From NCBI GenBank assembly GCA_004558975.1, contig SFZB01000011.1, positions 1 through 22,556 on the forward strand: a DNA stretch of 22,556 nt. Reading direction: 5' to 3'. Both the position numbers and the translations under genes were made by a program. The stretch's first letter is position 1. The number at the start of each line of letters is the position of its first letter. Origin of the DNA: a bacterium (GTDB lineage: Bacteria > Bacillota > Clostridia > Oscillospirales > CAG-272). Positions 14,658 to 22,355 of the stretch are shown piece by piece. The notes beneath the pieces are model-generated. The model saw nothing but the letters and a program-made list of their open reading frames with translations. It did no database searches and was not told the DNA's origin.

Positions 14658-14690
14658 GATGCGACGGGATGCCATCGCACCCGTCGCATC
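14658..14690. repeat. perfect 11-bp inverted repeat with 11-bp centre
   Basis: GATGCGACGGG (14658-14668) and CCCGTCGCATC (14680-14690) flank ATGCCATCGCA. There is no T tract, so it is not a terminator. The geometry resembles a dimeric regulator site or a tyrosine-recombinase core. It lies in the non-coding junction beside the phage locus. Confidence 0.6.
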
Positions 14691-14894
14691 GTTTCCGCGT
14701 AAAAACCGAAGATGGGGGCTTGGTTGCCGCGCGGTCATGCCCTCACTCTTACCTATCCGCGTAGCGAGACGGAGGGACTGTTGTTTTCTCTTTCTTTTGC
14801 TTTTGCTCTTTCTCTGCTTTCGTTTTCCCTGTTCTTGTACCGATTCACTTCTTTCCTACCATACGACGCTCGCGTGATTTCCGTTATACATACA

Positions 14895-14922
14895 AAAAAG
14901 GCTGCCCGGAGACAGCCTTTTT
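14895..14922. terminator. terminator of the esterase gene (bidirectional)
   Basis: AAAAAGGCTG (14895-14904) pairs with CAGCCTTTTT (14913-14922) around an 8-nt loop. It sits 28 nt beyond the esterase stop codon on the minus strand and would also stop rightward transcripts. The rest of 14691-14894 is a pyrimidine-rich stretch with no supportable gene. Confidence 0.85.
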
Positions 14923-14949
14923 GAAAAATTTTTACTGCGCGGTGACGGT

Positions 14950-16272
14950 TCAGTCGCGCGTTGCCTCCGCACGGTAGAACGCGATCACCGGGATCTGCGT
15001 CCCCTCGTCGATGAGGTAATACGGCTCTTCCCGCTTGTCCATCGCGCTGACATATACCCGACCGGTCACCGGGCGGGTGAGACACAGCGTCACGCGCTCG
15101 CGCGCGCAGGTATAAGAATGAATCAAAACCTCACCCTTGTCGTCCGAGACGCGGATCGGAAGCCGCGCGGGTTCAAGCCCGAAAGTGCCGAGCGTGAAGA
15201 GGTGCGAGAACGTCAGTTCCATCTCCGTCTCCGACAGGAGCCGTGCGCGTTCGAGGTCGGCGGCGTCATAGTCCGCGCCCCGCCCGTAGATATGCCCGAG
15301 CGCGAGTCTGCCGACACGGTCGCCGAGGGCGGCGTTCGTCGCGGCGGCGTTGTGGATCCCGTCGCTCATGGCGGAGTCGAACGCGGTCGTGAGATAGACG
15401 CCGGGGATTCGGCGCGCCGCCTGCCGCTGCGCCTCCCGCACCTCGCCCCAGCCGCGATGCATCTCGGGGGATTCCTGCCCATTGATGTGTCGATTGAGTT
15501 GCAGGAGCAGGATCGGGAGCGCGGGGTCGTGATAGTCCTCCCGCAGATGACCGATGAGAGAGGATAGGTAGCCGAAATATTTGTCACCGAAGCCGTCCAT
15601 CGCCTCGGCGCACCCCTGGTACCAGATGACGCCGCGGATGCCGGTCTGCGACCGCTCTGTCGCCGCACGCATCTCACGGTACAGATCGCCCTCCATCTCG
15701 GGGAGCCAGCGGCGGATCTGCGAGGCGGAGACCGCCGTCGGGATCAGCCCGATCGGGTAGCCGAGCGCGCGGCGGAGCGTCTTGGCAAACGACAGCCACG
15801 GATTGTGCCGGTCGCGCACCGTATCGAGCGGGTGCGTCGCGAGATCCCACTCGCGCGCGTCGCGCAAGACATGAACGCAGAGATCGGGGCTTTCCGCGAC
15901 ATACCCGCGCCCGACTCCGGCGGCGTTTGACTGCCCGGCGATGAGGTAATTGTCGCCCACGCCGATGTGGTGGCGCGCCACCCATTGTTTCGCCGACATC
16001 GGGGGCGTCGCCTCATTCCCCACGCTCCGCACCTCGACACGATACAACCCGCCGACGGGCAGTACGAGCGTTGCACGGAACGTGCCGTTCTGCATCTCTG
16101 CCCGTTGCCAGGCGACGACGGGCGCCAGGTCGTCCTCGGAGAGCGCCCCGACCCAGATGATGCTTTCGTCCGCCGCTCCCACGTCATAGGTGCCGGCAAC
16201 CGCCACGCGGGCGACGCCCGCCGCCTGCTGGATAATCTCCCAGTTCTGCGGTGCTTCCGTAAGTGTAATCAT
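14950..16272 (-). CDS. SGNH/sialate O-acetylesterase-like carbohydrate esterase
   Basis: A 440-aa protein, MITLTEAPQNWEIIQQAAGV. Residues 1-95 are a beta-sandwich-like N-terminal domain. Residues about 105-330 are an SASA esterase domain: block I YLIAGQSNAAGVG (nucleophile Ser115), the GVIWYQGCAEAM block at 214-225 with the WYQG signature, and MSDGIHN at 302-308 supplying the Asp/His pair. The family removes O-acetyl groups from sugars such as sialic acid or plant polysaccharides. There is no signal peptide, so a cytoplasmic enzyme is likely. GGAGG lies 8 nt before the ATG. It has its own terminator and is separated from the phage operon by two terminators, so it is probably chromosomal, though cargo of the phage element cannot be excluded. 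The substrate is unknown. Confidence 0.82.
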   Translation of the reverse strand: MITLTEAPQNWEIIQQAAGVARVAVAGTYDVGAADESIIWVGALSEDDLAPVVAWQRAEMQNGTFRATLVLPVGGLYRVEVRSVGNEATPPMSAKQWVARHHIGVGDNYLIAGQSNAAGVGRGYVAESPDLCVHVLRDAREWDLATHPLDTVRDRHNPWLSFAKTLRRALGYPIGLIPTAVSASQIRRWLPEMEGDLYREMRAATERSQTGIRGVIWYQGCAEAMDGFGDKYFGYLSSLIGHLREDYHDPALPILLLQLNRHINGQESPEMHRGWGEVREAQRQAARRIPGVYLTTAFDSAMSDGIHNAAATNAALGDRVGRLALGHIYGRGADYDAADLERARLLSETEMELTFSHLFTLGTFGLEPARLPIRVSDDKGEVLIHSYTCARERVTLCLTRPVTGRVYVSAMDKREEPYYLIDEGTQIPVIAFYRAEATRD

Positions 16273-16335
16273 TTTGCTACCTCCAGAAGTTTTTAAGGCA
16301 CAACACTGTGCAAAAATCCGTTTTTAGCAGGATAG

Positions 16336-16352
16336 GGGGTGCGCGGCACCCC
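16336..16352 (-). terminator. stem-loop between exonuclease and esterase
   Basis: GGGGTGC (16336-16342) pairs with GCACCCC (16346-16352) around GCG, directly after the exonuclease stop. The U-rich run on the minus transcript comes about 20 nt later, so termination may be partial. The 84-nt gap also holds GCACA-ACAC-TGTGC near 16299-16312. Confidence 0.4.
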
Positions 16353-16356
16353 TATG

Positions 16357-17346
16357 TTACGATTCGCTCTCCCCGGAGCCTGCCGACACTTTCGCCGACG
16401 GGCGGCGGCGACGGCGACGGCGCGGGCGCGCCTTTTTCTCGGTCTCGCTTTCCGCGAGACGGCGACGATAGGTCGCCACGTTCTCCTCGTCCGCCTCCGT
16501 CACGCTCTTGTGCAGGCGGAGCGTCTCGTTGAAGTTGTGTTGCAGTTTCGCCGTCAGCATCATCTGCCCGTGCGTCTTGCAGGTCATGAGGCACGTGTAT
16601 CTCTGCCCCTTGGAGTGGAGCAGTCGCGTCGTCTCGCACGCCTCGCCGCAGAGCGGGCAGACCGGGTGCGAAATGGCAGGATGTGCGAGCAGGGTCCGAA
16701 GGTCGTCATAACCCGTGTCCCCCGCGTCCGCGTTACCGATGTCCGTCTCCTCGAGGAATTGCCCGCGGCGGGCGGTATAGGACGCGATCCCCGCGGCGAT
16801 GTCGAGTTTCGCCGCGACCTGCGCCGTGAAGTAGGCGTCATTGAGCGCATCGTGTGCCGGGAGCGTCTGCACGATGCCGAAATGCTCCATGGCGTATTCG
16901 AGCGAGCGCTGGCGGTTCACCCCGTCGGTCTGTTGGTTGAAGATGGGCTGCAGGTCATAGATGCGGTCGAGCCACGAGGTCTCTGCGCCGAGGACGCGCA
17001 GATTGTCTTTCAGCATCGGGATATCGTCGGGACCCCACGTCAGGAAGGCGAAGTCGTCGCCGCACCAACGGCGGAAGTTCTCCGCCGCCTCGCGGAGCGG
17101 CACGCCCGCGTCCATCATGTCCTGCGTAATGCCGGTCAGATCGCGCACATGGCGGTGAATGCGCGTAAAATACTGCGGGCGTACAATGACGCTGTAACTG
17201 CCGCAGATTCTCATTTTTTCACTCAGTTTGACGGCACCGATCTGGATGACCTCGCCGCGCAGGCGTGCGCCGAGGCGCTTCTGCACCGCCTGTAACTTTT
17301 CCGCGTAGGCCTGATTCCATTCCAGGTCCAGTGAGATATAATACAT
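16357..17346 (-). CDS. DEDDh 3'-5' exonuclease with zinc-ribbon tail
   Basis: A 329-aa protein. The exonuclease fold spans about 1-185: Exo I LDLEWNQ (Asp7, Glu9), Exo II in WGPDDIP (Asp107/108), Exo III HDALNDA (His165, Asp170). All DEDDh residues are present, as in the Firmicute KapD/ERI-1-like family, which often begins MxYIxxDLEWNQ. This start also decides for the ATG at 17346 over a TTG at 17406. A C-terminal domain has CPLC (230-233) and TCLMTC (251-256), a likely zinc ribbon, then a very basic RRRRRRRP stretch (309-316) suited to nucleic acid binding. Substrate (RNA or DNA) not determined. It is driven by its own strong promoter. Confidence 0.85.
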   Translation of the reverse strand: MYYISLDLEWNQAYAEKLQAVQKRLGARLRGEVIQIGAVKLSEKMRICGSYSVIVRPQYFTRIHRHVRDLTGITQDMMDAGVPLREAAENFRRWCGDDFAFLTWGPDDIPMLKDNLRVLGAETSWLDRIYDLQPIFNQQTDGVNRQRSLEYAMEHFGIVQTLPAHDALNDAYFTAQVAAKLDIAAGIASYTARRGQFLEETDIGNADAGDTGYDDLRTLLAHPAISHPVCPLCGEACETTRLLHSKGQRYTCLMTCKTHGQMMLTAKLQHNFNETLRLHKSVTEADEENVATYRRRLAESETEKKARPRRRRRRRPSAKVSAGSGESES

Positions 17347-17411
17347 TCTGTCAGTCGCTTTCCGCCGCGAACGCGGCTGGTTTCCTTGTTTCACAAATTC
17401 ATACAAAGGCG

Positions 17412-17441
17412 ATTATACACCTTTTCCCCCGCCCGCGTCAA
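17412..17441 (-). promoter_or_regulatory. promoter of the exonuclease gene
   Basis: On the minus strand: TTGACG (17436-17441), an 18-nt spacer and a perfect TATAAT (17412-17417), about 65 nt upstream of the start codon. Confidence 0.75.
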
Positions 17442-17484
17442 GAGGGAGTCCCACGAGATCCCCGGGCGACTGCAAACGGAACGT

Positions 17485-17755
17485 GAACCCTGCCCCGCCC
17501 GTGCCTTTCCTTCCGTTGTTCCCCTTCCGTTCCCCCGCCCGGGCGTCTCTCCCCCCGGGCTCGCCCCGCCTGCCCTATCCCTCGCGCCTGCCCCGTTTCC
17601 GCTTCGCACTCGTCGCGTCTCCCTTTCGTGCCCACCCCTGTCTCCCCTTCGCACCTGCCCGCTCCCCTCTTCCCGCTCCCCTCATTTCCCTCGCCTGCGC
17701 TTTTCCTTTCCGAGTTGTCCCCTCCTCCCCTTGCCCCCTCGTCTTTACAGCGCGT
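17485..17755. other. long pyrimidine-rich intergenic tract with G-quadruplex motif
   Basis: Roughly 270 nt of the plus strand are almost entirely C and T, between two divergent promoters. A 14-bp tandem pair (CCCGCTCCCCTCTT / CCCGCTCCCCTCAT, 17658-17685) places four G runs with loops of 3, 4 and 3 nt on the minus strand. Open frames here are composition artefacts without start signals. No RNA gene is recognised. Confidence 0.6.
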
Positions 17756-17769
17756 TCAAAGAAAAAATG

Positions 17770-17798
17770 TTGATTTTATATACCCTCCGTGGTACAAT
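17770..17798 (+). promoter_or_regulatory. promoter of the DUF5685-DnaJ operon
   Basis: TTGATT (17770-17775), a 17-nt spacer, TACAAT (17793-17798), 34 nt before the start codon. The surrounding AT-rich patch stands out from the GC-rich flanks. Confidence 0.8.
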
Positions 17799-17832
17799 AT
17801 ATTGAAATATACTTTTTGAAGGAGAGCGCCCG

Positions 17833-18723
17833 ATGTTCGGCTACGTCAGACCCTATCGCCCGAGCGTGACCCTCGGTGACTATGAGTTCTACCGCTCTGT
17901 CTACTGCGGGATCTGCCGCGCGATGAAACGGCAGACGGGGCAGATCTCCTCCATGACCCTCAACTACGACATGGTCTTCCTCGCCCTCGCGAGGATCATC
18001 GTCGGCGGGCGCACCATCTCCATCCACCCGCACCGTTGCGCCGTCCACCCGCTGAAGCCCCGTGCCATGGTGGTCGACAACCCGGCGACGGACTACGCCG
18101 CGCGTGCGACCGTCCTGCTCGCCTACCGCAAATTGGCGGACGACGTGACCGACGGACGTTTCCTCGGTAAAGTGCCGCCCGCGACGGCGAAAGCCCTGCT
18201 CTCCCGAGCGAAAAAGCGCGCCGGGCTCGCCCCTCTCGACCGCGAGATTGAAACGTGCCTGACCTCCCTCTCGGAAATGGAGCGCGGGCGCGTCGCATCG
18301 ATCGACCGCCCCGCCGGGGCGTTCGGGAAATTGCTCGGCGACATTTTCGCTTTCGGGGCGCCCGAAGCACACGCGGACGCGCTCCGCAAAGTCGGTGACG
18401 CCGTCGGCAGATTCATCTACTGTGCCGACGCCGCCGAGGATTTCCCTCGCGACGTGCGATCGGGGTCATATAACCCGTATGTACTGACCTACGGTGATAC
18501 GCTCTCGGACGACGCCAAGCTTGATATCCGCGCGTCGCTCATCAATACCCTCGCCGCCGGAGAGGCGGCATGGCGGACGCTCCCGCTCTCGGACGCGGGC
18601 GCCGCCGGCAGACTGTTTCTGAACATACTCTATGAGGGGTTGCCCCACCGGGTCGATTTTCTGCTCCCGGACGCACCCAAAGGCAAGCATAAACTCACCC
18701 CATACGACGGCGTTCTGCCGTGA
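17833..18723 (+). CDS. DUF5685 family protein
   Basis: A 296-aa protein, MFGYVRPYRPSVTLGDYEFY. The opening MFGYVRP and the RSVYCGICRAM motif (Cys25, Cys28) are hallmarks of DUF5685, together with HRCAVHP (Cys69) and the acidic block CADAAEDFPRDVRSGSYNPY (414-420 region of the family is absent; here residues about 196-215). GAAGGAGA lies 8 nt upstream. Its gene is followed by a DnaJ-domain gene 17 nt later, an arrangement I know from many Clostridia. The conserved Cys and Asp residues hint at metal binding, but the function is unknown. Confidence 0.85.
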   Translation: MFGYVRPYRPSVTLGDYEFYRSVYCGICRAMKRQTGQISSMTLNYDMVFLALARIIVGGRTISIHPHRCAVHPLKPRAMVVDNPATDYAARATVLLAYRKLADDVTDGRFLGKVPPATAKALLSRAKKRAGLAPLDREIETCLTSLSEMERGRVASIDRPAGAFGKLLGDIFAFGAPEAHADALRKVGDAVGRFIYCADAAEDFPRDVRSGSYNPYVLTYGDTLSDDAKLDIRASLINTLAAGEAAWRTLPLSDAGAAGRLFLNILYEGLPHRVDFLLPDAPKGKHKLTPYDGVLP

Positions 18724-18740
18724 TCGCAGGAGGAAAACAC

Positions 18741-19337
18741 ATGAACCGTAACCCTTATGAAGTTCTGGGCGTTGCCCCGAACGCCACCGATGACGCCATC
18801 AAGGACGCCTATCGCGCCCTCGCTCGACAGTACCACCCCGACAGATACGCGAGCGACGACCCCGCCCGTGCCGCGGCGGAGGACAAGATGCGCGAGATCA
18901 ACGACGCCTACGACGAGATTGTCCGTATGCGTGCCGCCTCGGGCGGGTTCAACAACTCGCCGTTCTCCGGCGTGCGCGCCTGCCTCTCGCGCGGCGACTA
19001 TGCCGAAGCGGAGCGGGAACTCGACATTTGCCCGCCCGATACGCGGAATGCCGAGTGGCACTTTCTCAAGAGCGTTTGCCTCGACCGCCGCGGGCAGACG
19101 GGCGACGCCATGCAGGAGCTCAATACCGCCTGTGCCATGGACCCCGGTAACGAAGAATACGCCAAGTCGCGCGACATCTACCGCGAGCGTGCGGGCGGGT
19201 ACGGCGCCGCCTACCGCACGGATACCTACGGCGCGCAGCGCTCCGGCGCCAGTTCCTTCTGCAACTGCTGCACCAACCTCATCATCGCGGACTGCTGCTG
19301 TGAGTGCCTCGGCGGGGATCTGATCCCCTGCATGTAA
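18741..19337 (+). CDS. DnaJ-domain protein with cysteine-rich tail
   Basis: A 198-aa protein. Residues 3-68 are a J-domain (NPYEVLGVAPNATDDAIKDA, HPD motif at 32-34, EINDAYDEI), which stimulates Hsp70 ATPase. Residues about 75-150 form a TPR-like helical region (ARACLSRGDYAEAERELD-type helices, VCLDRRGQTGDAMQELNTAC). The last 26 residues contain nine cysteines (FCNCC, DCCCEC, GGDLIPCM). No J-protein zinc-finger repeats of class I are present. AGGAGG before the ATG at 18741 decides against the GTG at 18720. It probably partners the DUF5685 protein; the cysteine tail may bind metal or be lipid or membrane associated. Operon with both neighbours. Confidence 0.88.
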   Translation: MNRNPYEVLGVAPNATDDAIKDAYRALARQYHPDRYASDDPARAAAEDKMREINDAYDEIVRMRAASGGFNNSPFSGVRACLSRGDYAEAERELDICPPDTRNAEWHFLKSVCLDRRGQTGDAMQELNTACAMDPGNEEYAKSRDIYRERAGGYGAAYRTDTYGAQRSGASSFCNCCTNLIIADCCCECLGGDLIPCM

Positions 19338-19338
19338 G

Positions 19339-19890
19339 ATGCGCCGCGGGACCAAACGGCTGACGATCTCCGCCGCGCTCGTCGCACTGACCGTCGTTCT
19401 GCTGTGGCTCGGGTCGCTCATCGAGGTGCTCGACCTCGTGACGGCGTTCGTCGCTTCCCTTTTCATCGCTTTCTCGGTCGCCGAGTTCGGCGTCGCATGG
19501 AGTTTCCTCCCGTGGATCGCCGCGGGGACGCTCTCCTGCCTGCTCATGCCCGGTGCCTTCATCTCGTGGGAGTACGCGCTCCTCGTCGGCGTCCTCCCGA
19601 TCCTCAAAGCGCTGTGGGAACGTATCCGGATCCGCCCCCTCGCCTTTCTCGGGAAGTTCGTGTCGTTCAACCTGCTCTTCTCAGCGATCCTCGTCATTTT
19701 CCATTTTTTCTTCGGCGGGCTGTTTACCGACCTGACGCTGTTCGGGCGCACGATTCCCGCGCTTGCGGTGCCGATTCTGCTCGCCGTCCTCGGGAACCTC
19801 GCATTCCTGCTCTACGATTACCTCTTGACCCGAATGATTTTTCTATACTACACCAAGTGGAGAGCGCGCATAGAGCGCCTCCTCCGCTGA
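19339..19890 (+). CDS. polytopic membrane protein, ECF S-component-like
   Basis: A 183-aa protein, MRRGTKRLTISAALVALTVV. About five or six membrane helices: 8-27, 31-51, 53-70, 76-92, 105-126, 138-165. The basic N-terminus, the 'SLIEVLDL' segment after helix 1 and the helix count resemble substrate-binding subunits of energy-coupling-factor transporters and related small clostridial membrane proteins; this is a weak match by eye. The start is 1 nt after the DnaJ stop and lacks a clear Shine-Dalgarno site, so it is probably made by translational coupling. RimO begins 14 nt later. Confidence 0.7.
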   Translation: MRRGTKRLTISAALVALTVVLLWLGSLIEVLDLVTAFVASLFIAFSVAEFGVAWSFLPWIAAGTLSCLLMPGAFISWEYALLVGVLPILKALWERIRIRPLAFLGKFVSFNLLFSAILVIFHFFFGGLFTDLTLFGRTIPALAVPILLAVLGNLAFLLYDYLLTRMIFLYYTKWRARIERLLR

Positions 19891-19904
19891 GACAGGAAGT
19901 TTTT

Positions 19905-21239
19905 ATGACCAAAGTCGGTTTTATTTCGCTCGGCTGCTCCAAGAATCAGGTGGACACCGAAGTCATGCTGAAGAGCCTCGCGGACGCGGGCTACACCATC
20001 GTCTCGGACGAGACGGAGGCGGACATCGTCGTCATCAACACCTGCGGCTTCATCGAGAGCGCCAAGCGCGAATCCATTGACAACATTCTCGACGTCGCGT
20101 GGTTGAAAGAGAACCGCTCTCTGCGCGGCATCGTCGTCACGGGCTGTATGGCGGAACGCTACCGTGAGCAGATCTTCTCCGAGATGCCGGAGGTCGACGC
20201 CCTGCTCGGCGTCGGTTCGCTCGCGCACATCGTCGATGCCGTGCGCGCCGTGGACAGCGGCGAAAAATACAGCTCCTTCGAGGATAAGGAAAAGTCGCCC
20301 CTCGGCGGCGAACGGATCCTGACCACCCCTGCCTACTCGGCATACCTGAAGATCGCGGAGGGGTGCGATAACCGCTGTACCTACTGCGCGATTCCGCTGA
20401 TCCGCGGTCGCCTGCGCTCCCGCCCGATCGAGGATCTGGTCGCGGAAGCCGTCGCGCTCGGGAAGAACGGCGCGAAGGAGCTCAATATCATCGCGCAGGA
20501 CACCTCTCGTTACGGTCTGGACCTCTACGGCAGGTATCGCCTGACCGACCTTGTGCGGGAGATCTGCCGCGCCACGGACATTCCGTGGATCCGTCTGCTC
20601 TATTGCTACCCCGATAAGATCACGGATGAACTGATCGCCGAGATGCGCGATAATCCACGCCTGCTCCCCTACATGGATATCCCGATCCAACATATCAGCG
20701 ACCACATTCTCACCGCCATGAACCGGCACGGCAACGGGCGCCTCGTGCGCGAGACGGTCGAGAAACTGCGCCGCGAGGTGCCGGGCATCACCCTGCGCAC
20801 CACCGCCATGGTCGGCTTCCCCGGTGAGACGCGCGAGGACTTCGAGGAACTGTGCAATTACCTGCGCGAGGCACGCTTCGACCGCTTCGGCGCCTTTACC
20901 TACTCCCCCGAGGAGGACACCCCGGCGGCGTCCTTCCCGAACCAGATCGACGAGCAGGAAAAGCAGGATCGCTACGATATCCTCATGCAGACGCAGCTGC
21001 CCATCTCCGAGGAGTTGCAAAGAGCCAAGGTCGGCTCCGATGTCACGGTGCTCTGCGAAGGCTATGACCGCGTCGCCTCCACCCACTTCGGCAGGAGCGC
21101 GGCGGACGCCCCCGACGTCGACGGTAAGGTCTACTTCTCGTCGAAGAAGCGCGTTGCCCCCGGCAAATTCGTGCGCGTCCACCTGACCGACGCGCTGGAC
21201 TACGACCTCATCGGCGAGGCGGTCGAAGTGCTCGACTGA
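19905..21239 (+). CDS. rimO: ribosomal protein S12 methylthiotransferase RimO
   Basis: A 444-aa radical-SAM enzyme that adds a methylthio group to an aspartate of ribosomal protein S12. The N-terminal UPF0004 domain supplies the auxiliary [4Fe-4S] ligands Cys11 (SLGCSKNQVDTE), Cys47 (NTCGF) and Cys81 (TGCMAE). The radical-SAM motif is CDNRCTYC (Cys154, 158, 161), followed by AIPLIRGRLRSRP. MDIPIQHISDHIL and MVGFPGETREDFEEL are family-specific blocks. A C-terminal TRAM domain (about 375-444) binds the substrate. The 'KNQVDTE' form and QH-SD-IL block separate RimO from MiaB. Length is normal. ACAGGAAG precedes the ATG. Last gene of the DUF5685-DnaJ-membrane-rimO run. Confidence 0.96.
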   Translation: MTKVGFISLGCSKNQVDTEVMLKSLADAGYTIVSDETEADIVVINTCGFIESAKRESIDNILDVAWLKENRSLRGIVVTGCMAERYREQIFSEMPEVDALLGVGSLAHIVDAVRAVDSGEKYSSFEDKEKSPLGGERILTTPAYSAYLKIAEGCDNRCTYCAIPLIRGRLRSRPIEDLVAEAVALGKNGAKELNIIAQDTSRYGLDLYGRYRLTDLVREICRATDIPWIRLLYCYPDKITDELIAEMRDNPRLLPYMDIPIQHISDHILTAMNRHGNGRLVRETVEKLRREVPGITLRTTAMVGFPGETREDFEELCNYLREARFDRFGAFTYSPEEDTPAASFPNQIDEQEKQDRYDILMQTQLPISEELQRAKVGSDVTVLCEGYDRVASTHFGRSAADAPDVDGKVYFSSKKRVAPGKFVRVHLTDALDYDLIGEAVEVLD

Positions 21240-21256
21240 CCGGGTGACCGTCCGTT

Positions 21257-21356
21257 CGACTGCCCTAGCCGACTGTGTGACCGGCTGTCTGACCGACGAC
21301 GGCTCAGCCGACTGTGTGACCGCTGCCGACTGCCCTAGCCGACCGTGCAATCGGCT
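21257..21356 (+). repeat. short interspersed repeats and dyads after rimO
   Basis: CGACTGCCCTAGCCGAC occurs exactly at 21257-21273 and 21327-21343 (70 bp apart). AGCCGACTGTGTGACCG occurs at 21267-21283 and 21306-21322 (39 bp apart). AGCCGA (21337-21342) and TCGGCT (21351-21356) form a stem, as do AGCCG (21267-21271) and CGGCT (21282-21286). There is no U tract. The remaining spacer to 21518 shows no gene. Confidence 0.75.
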
Positions 21357-21518
21357 GACCGGCTGGCGTGCACAACCCGTCCGGCGTGCGTCGGTTTTCG
21401 GGGCGCACCCGCGCCACGCTCTTTCCCCCTCGCCCCTGCTTTCAACACATATTCACGCATATTCCCCTGCATTTTTGACTCCGACTGACACGCGCATCGC
21501 GCGGAAAGAGGTATTTCA

Positions 21519-22205
21519 ATGACCGATATGACCCCCTCGACCGAACCGAAACCGCAGAAGATCTGGAACGTCCCGAACATTCTCTCCCTCATCCGCATGG
21601 TGCTGGTGCCGGTGTGCATCGCCGCCGTGCTGTACGCCGGGAAATGGTTTGCCGGCGTCGCGAACGAGACGGCGCGCGTGTGGCTCATCTGCCTCGTGCC
21701 GACGCTGATCTTCATTCTCACGTCGCTGACCGATATGCTGGACGGAAAGATCGCGCGCAAGTACGGTCTCATCACCGACTTCGGGAAATTCATCGACCCC
21801 CTCGCCGATAAATTCATGGTGTTCGGGCTGCTGATCGCCATTCTCACCGCCAACCTGTATGAGGGCATTCGCCCCGTGTTCGTCTGGGTCGCCGCCGTCG
21901 TCATTCTGCGGGAGCTGGGCGTCACCTCCCTGCGCCTCGTCGTCGCCTCGCGCGGCGTGGTCGTCCCCGCCTCGTGGTGGGGGAAAATCAAGACCGTGAC
22001 GCAGATCTGCGCCCTGGTCGTGATCCTGATGGAGCCGGCGCTCACGCACCACCTCGCCGCGACCGCCGCCACAACTTCCTTCAACATTTGGTACAACGGG
22101 CACCTTGCCGCCGCCCTCGCCATGGGCGCCATGACCTTTACCACGGTCGGCTCCGGGCTCGACTACCTCACGCACCTCTGGCCCTACGTCGCCGGGAAAA
22201 AGTAA
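21519..22205 (+). CDS. pgsA: CDP-diacylglycerol-glycerol-3-phosphate 3-phosphatidyltransferase
   Basis: A 228-aa integral membrane enzyme that makes phosphatidylglycerol phosphate, the first committed step to phosphatidylglycerol. The CDP-alcohol phosphotransferase motif D-G-x2-A-R-x8-G-x3-D-x3-D is complete at residues 75-97 (DGKIARKYG, then DFGKFIDPLAD). NVPNILSLIRMVLVPV at 17-32 is the usual N-terminal helix, and about six membrane segments follow. GAAAGAGG precedes the ATG at 21519; a second ATG three codons later is possible. rimO-pgsA adjacency is common in Clostridia, where cinA and recA often follow; here rpsO follows instead. Confidence 0.95.
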   Translation: MTDMTPSTEPKPQKIWNVPNILSLIRMVLVPVCIAAVLYAGKWFAGVANETARVWLICLVPTLIFILTSLTDMLDGKIARKYGLITDFGKFIDPLADKFMVFGLLIAILTANLYEGIRPVFVWVAAVVILRELGVTSLRLVVASRGVVVPASWWGKIKTVTQICALVVILMEPALTHHLAATAATTSFNIWYNGHLAAALAMGAMTFTTVGSGLDYLTHLWPYVAGKK

Positions 22206-22355
22206 GAAAGCCGGGGAGCGCCACCCCGCCCGTCCGGGGGGGACACACCCGCCGTGGGGACGCATAAACCTCCGCTTGTCCCTGCGGGAAAATACAAATA
22301 TCTGTATGGCGGGATCCCCCTATCTATATTTTAGAAAAGAAATCCGCACCCCCTC

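Noticed and set aside
14444..14689. N-terminal extension of the small terminase to 14689
   Set aside because: It would cross a 15-bp terminator stem and an inverted repeat, and the translated part is unlike terminases.
15165..15185. tRNA T-arm-like GGTTCAAGCC
   Set aside because: It lies within the esterase coding frame and no acceptor or anticodon stems can be built around it. No tRNA gene was found anywhere in the window by eye.
17386..17819. Several overlapping frames in the pyrimidine tract
   Set aside because: Pro/Ser/Leu/Phe-only translations reflect C/T composition; they have no start signals and would cross the promoter at 17770-17798.
21244..21522. 92-codon frame in the rimO-pgsA spacer
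   Set aside because: It is generated by the local repeats, has no ribosome-binding site and would overlap the pgsA start.
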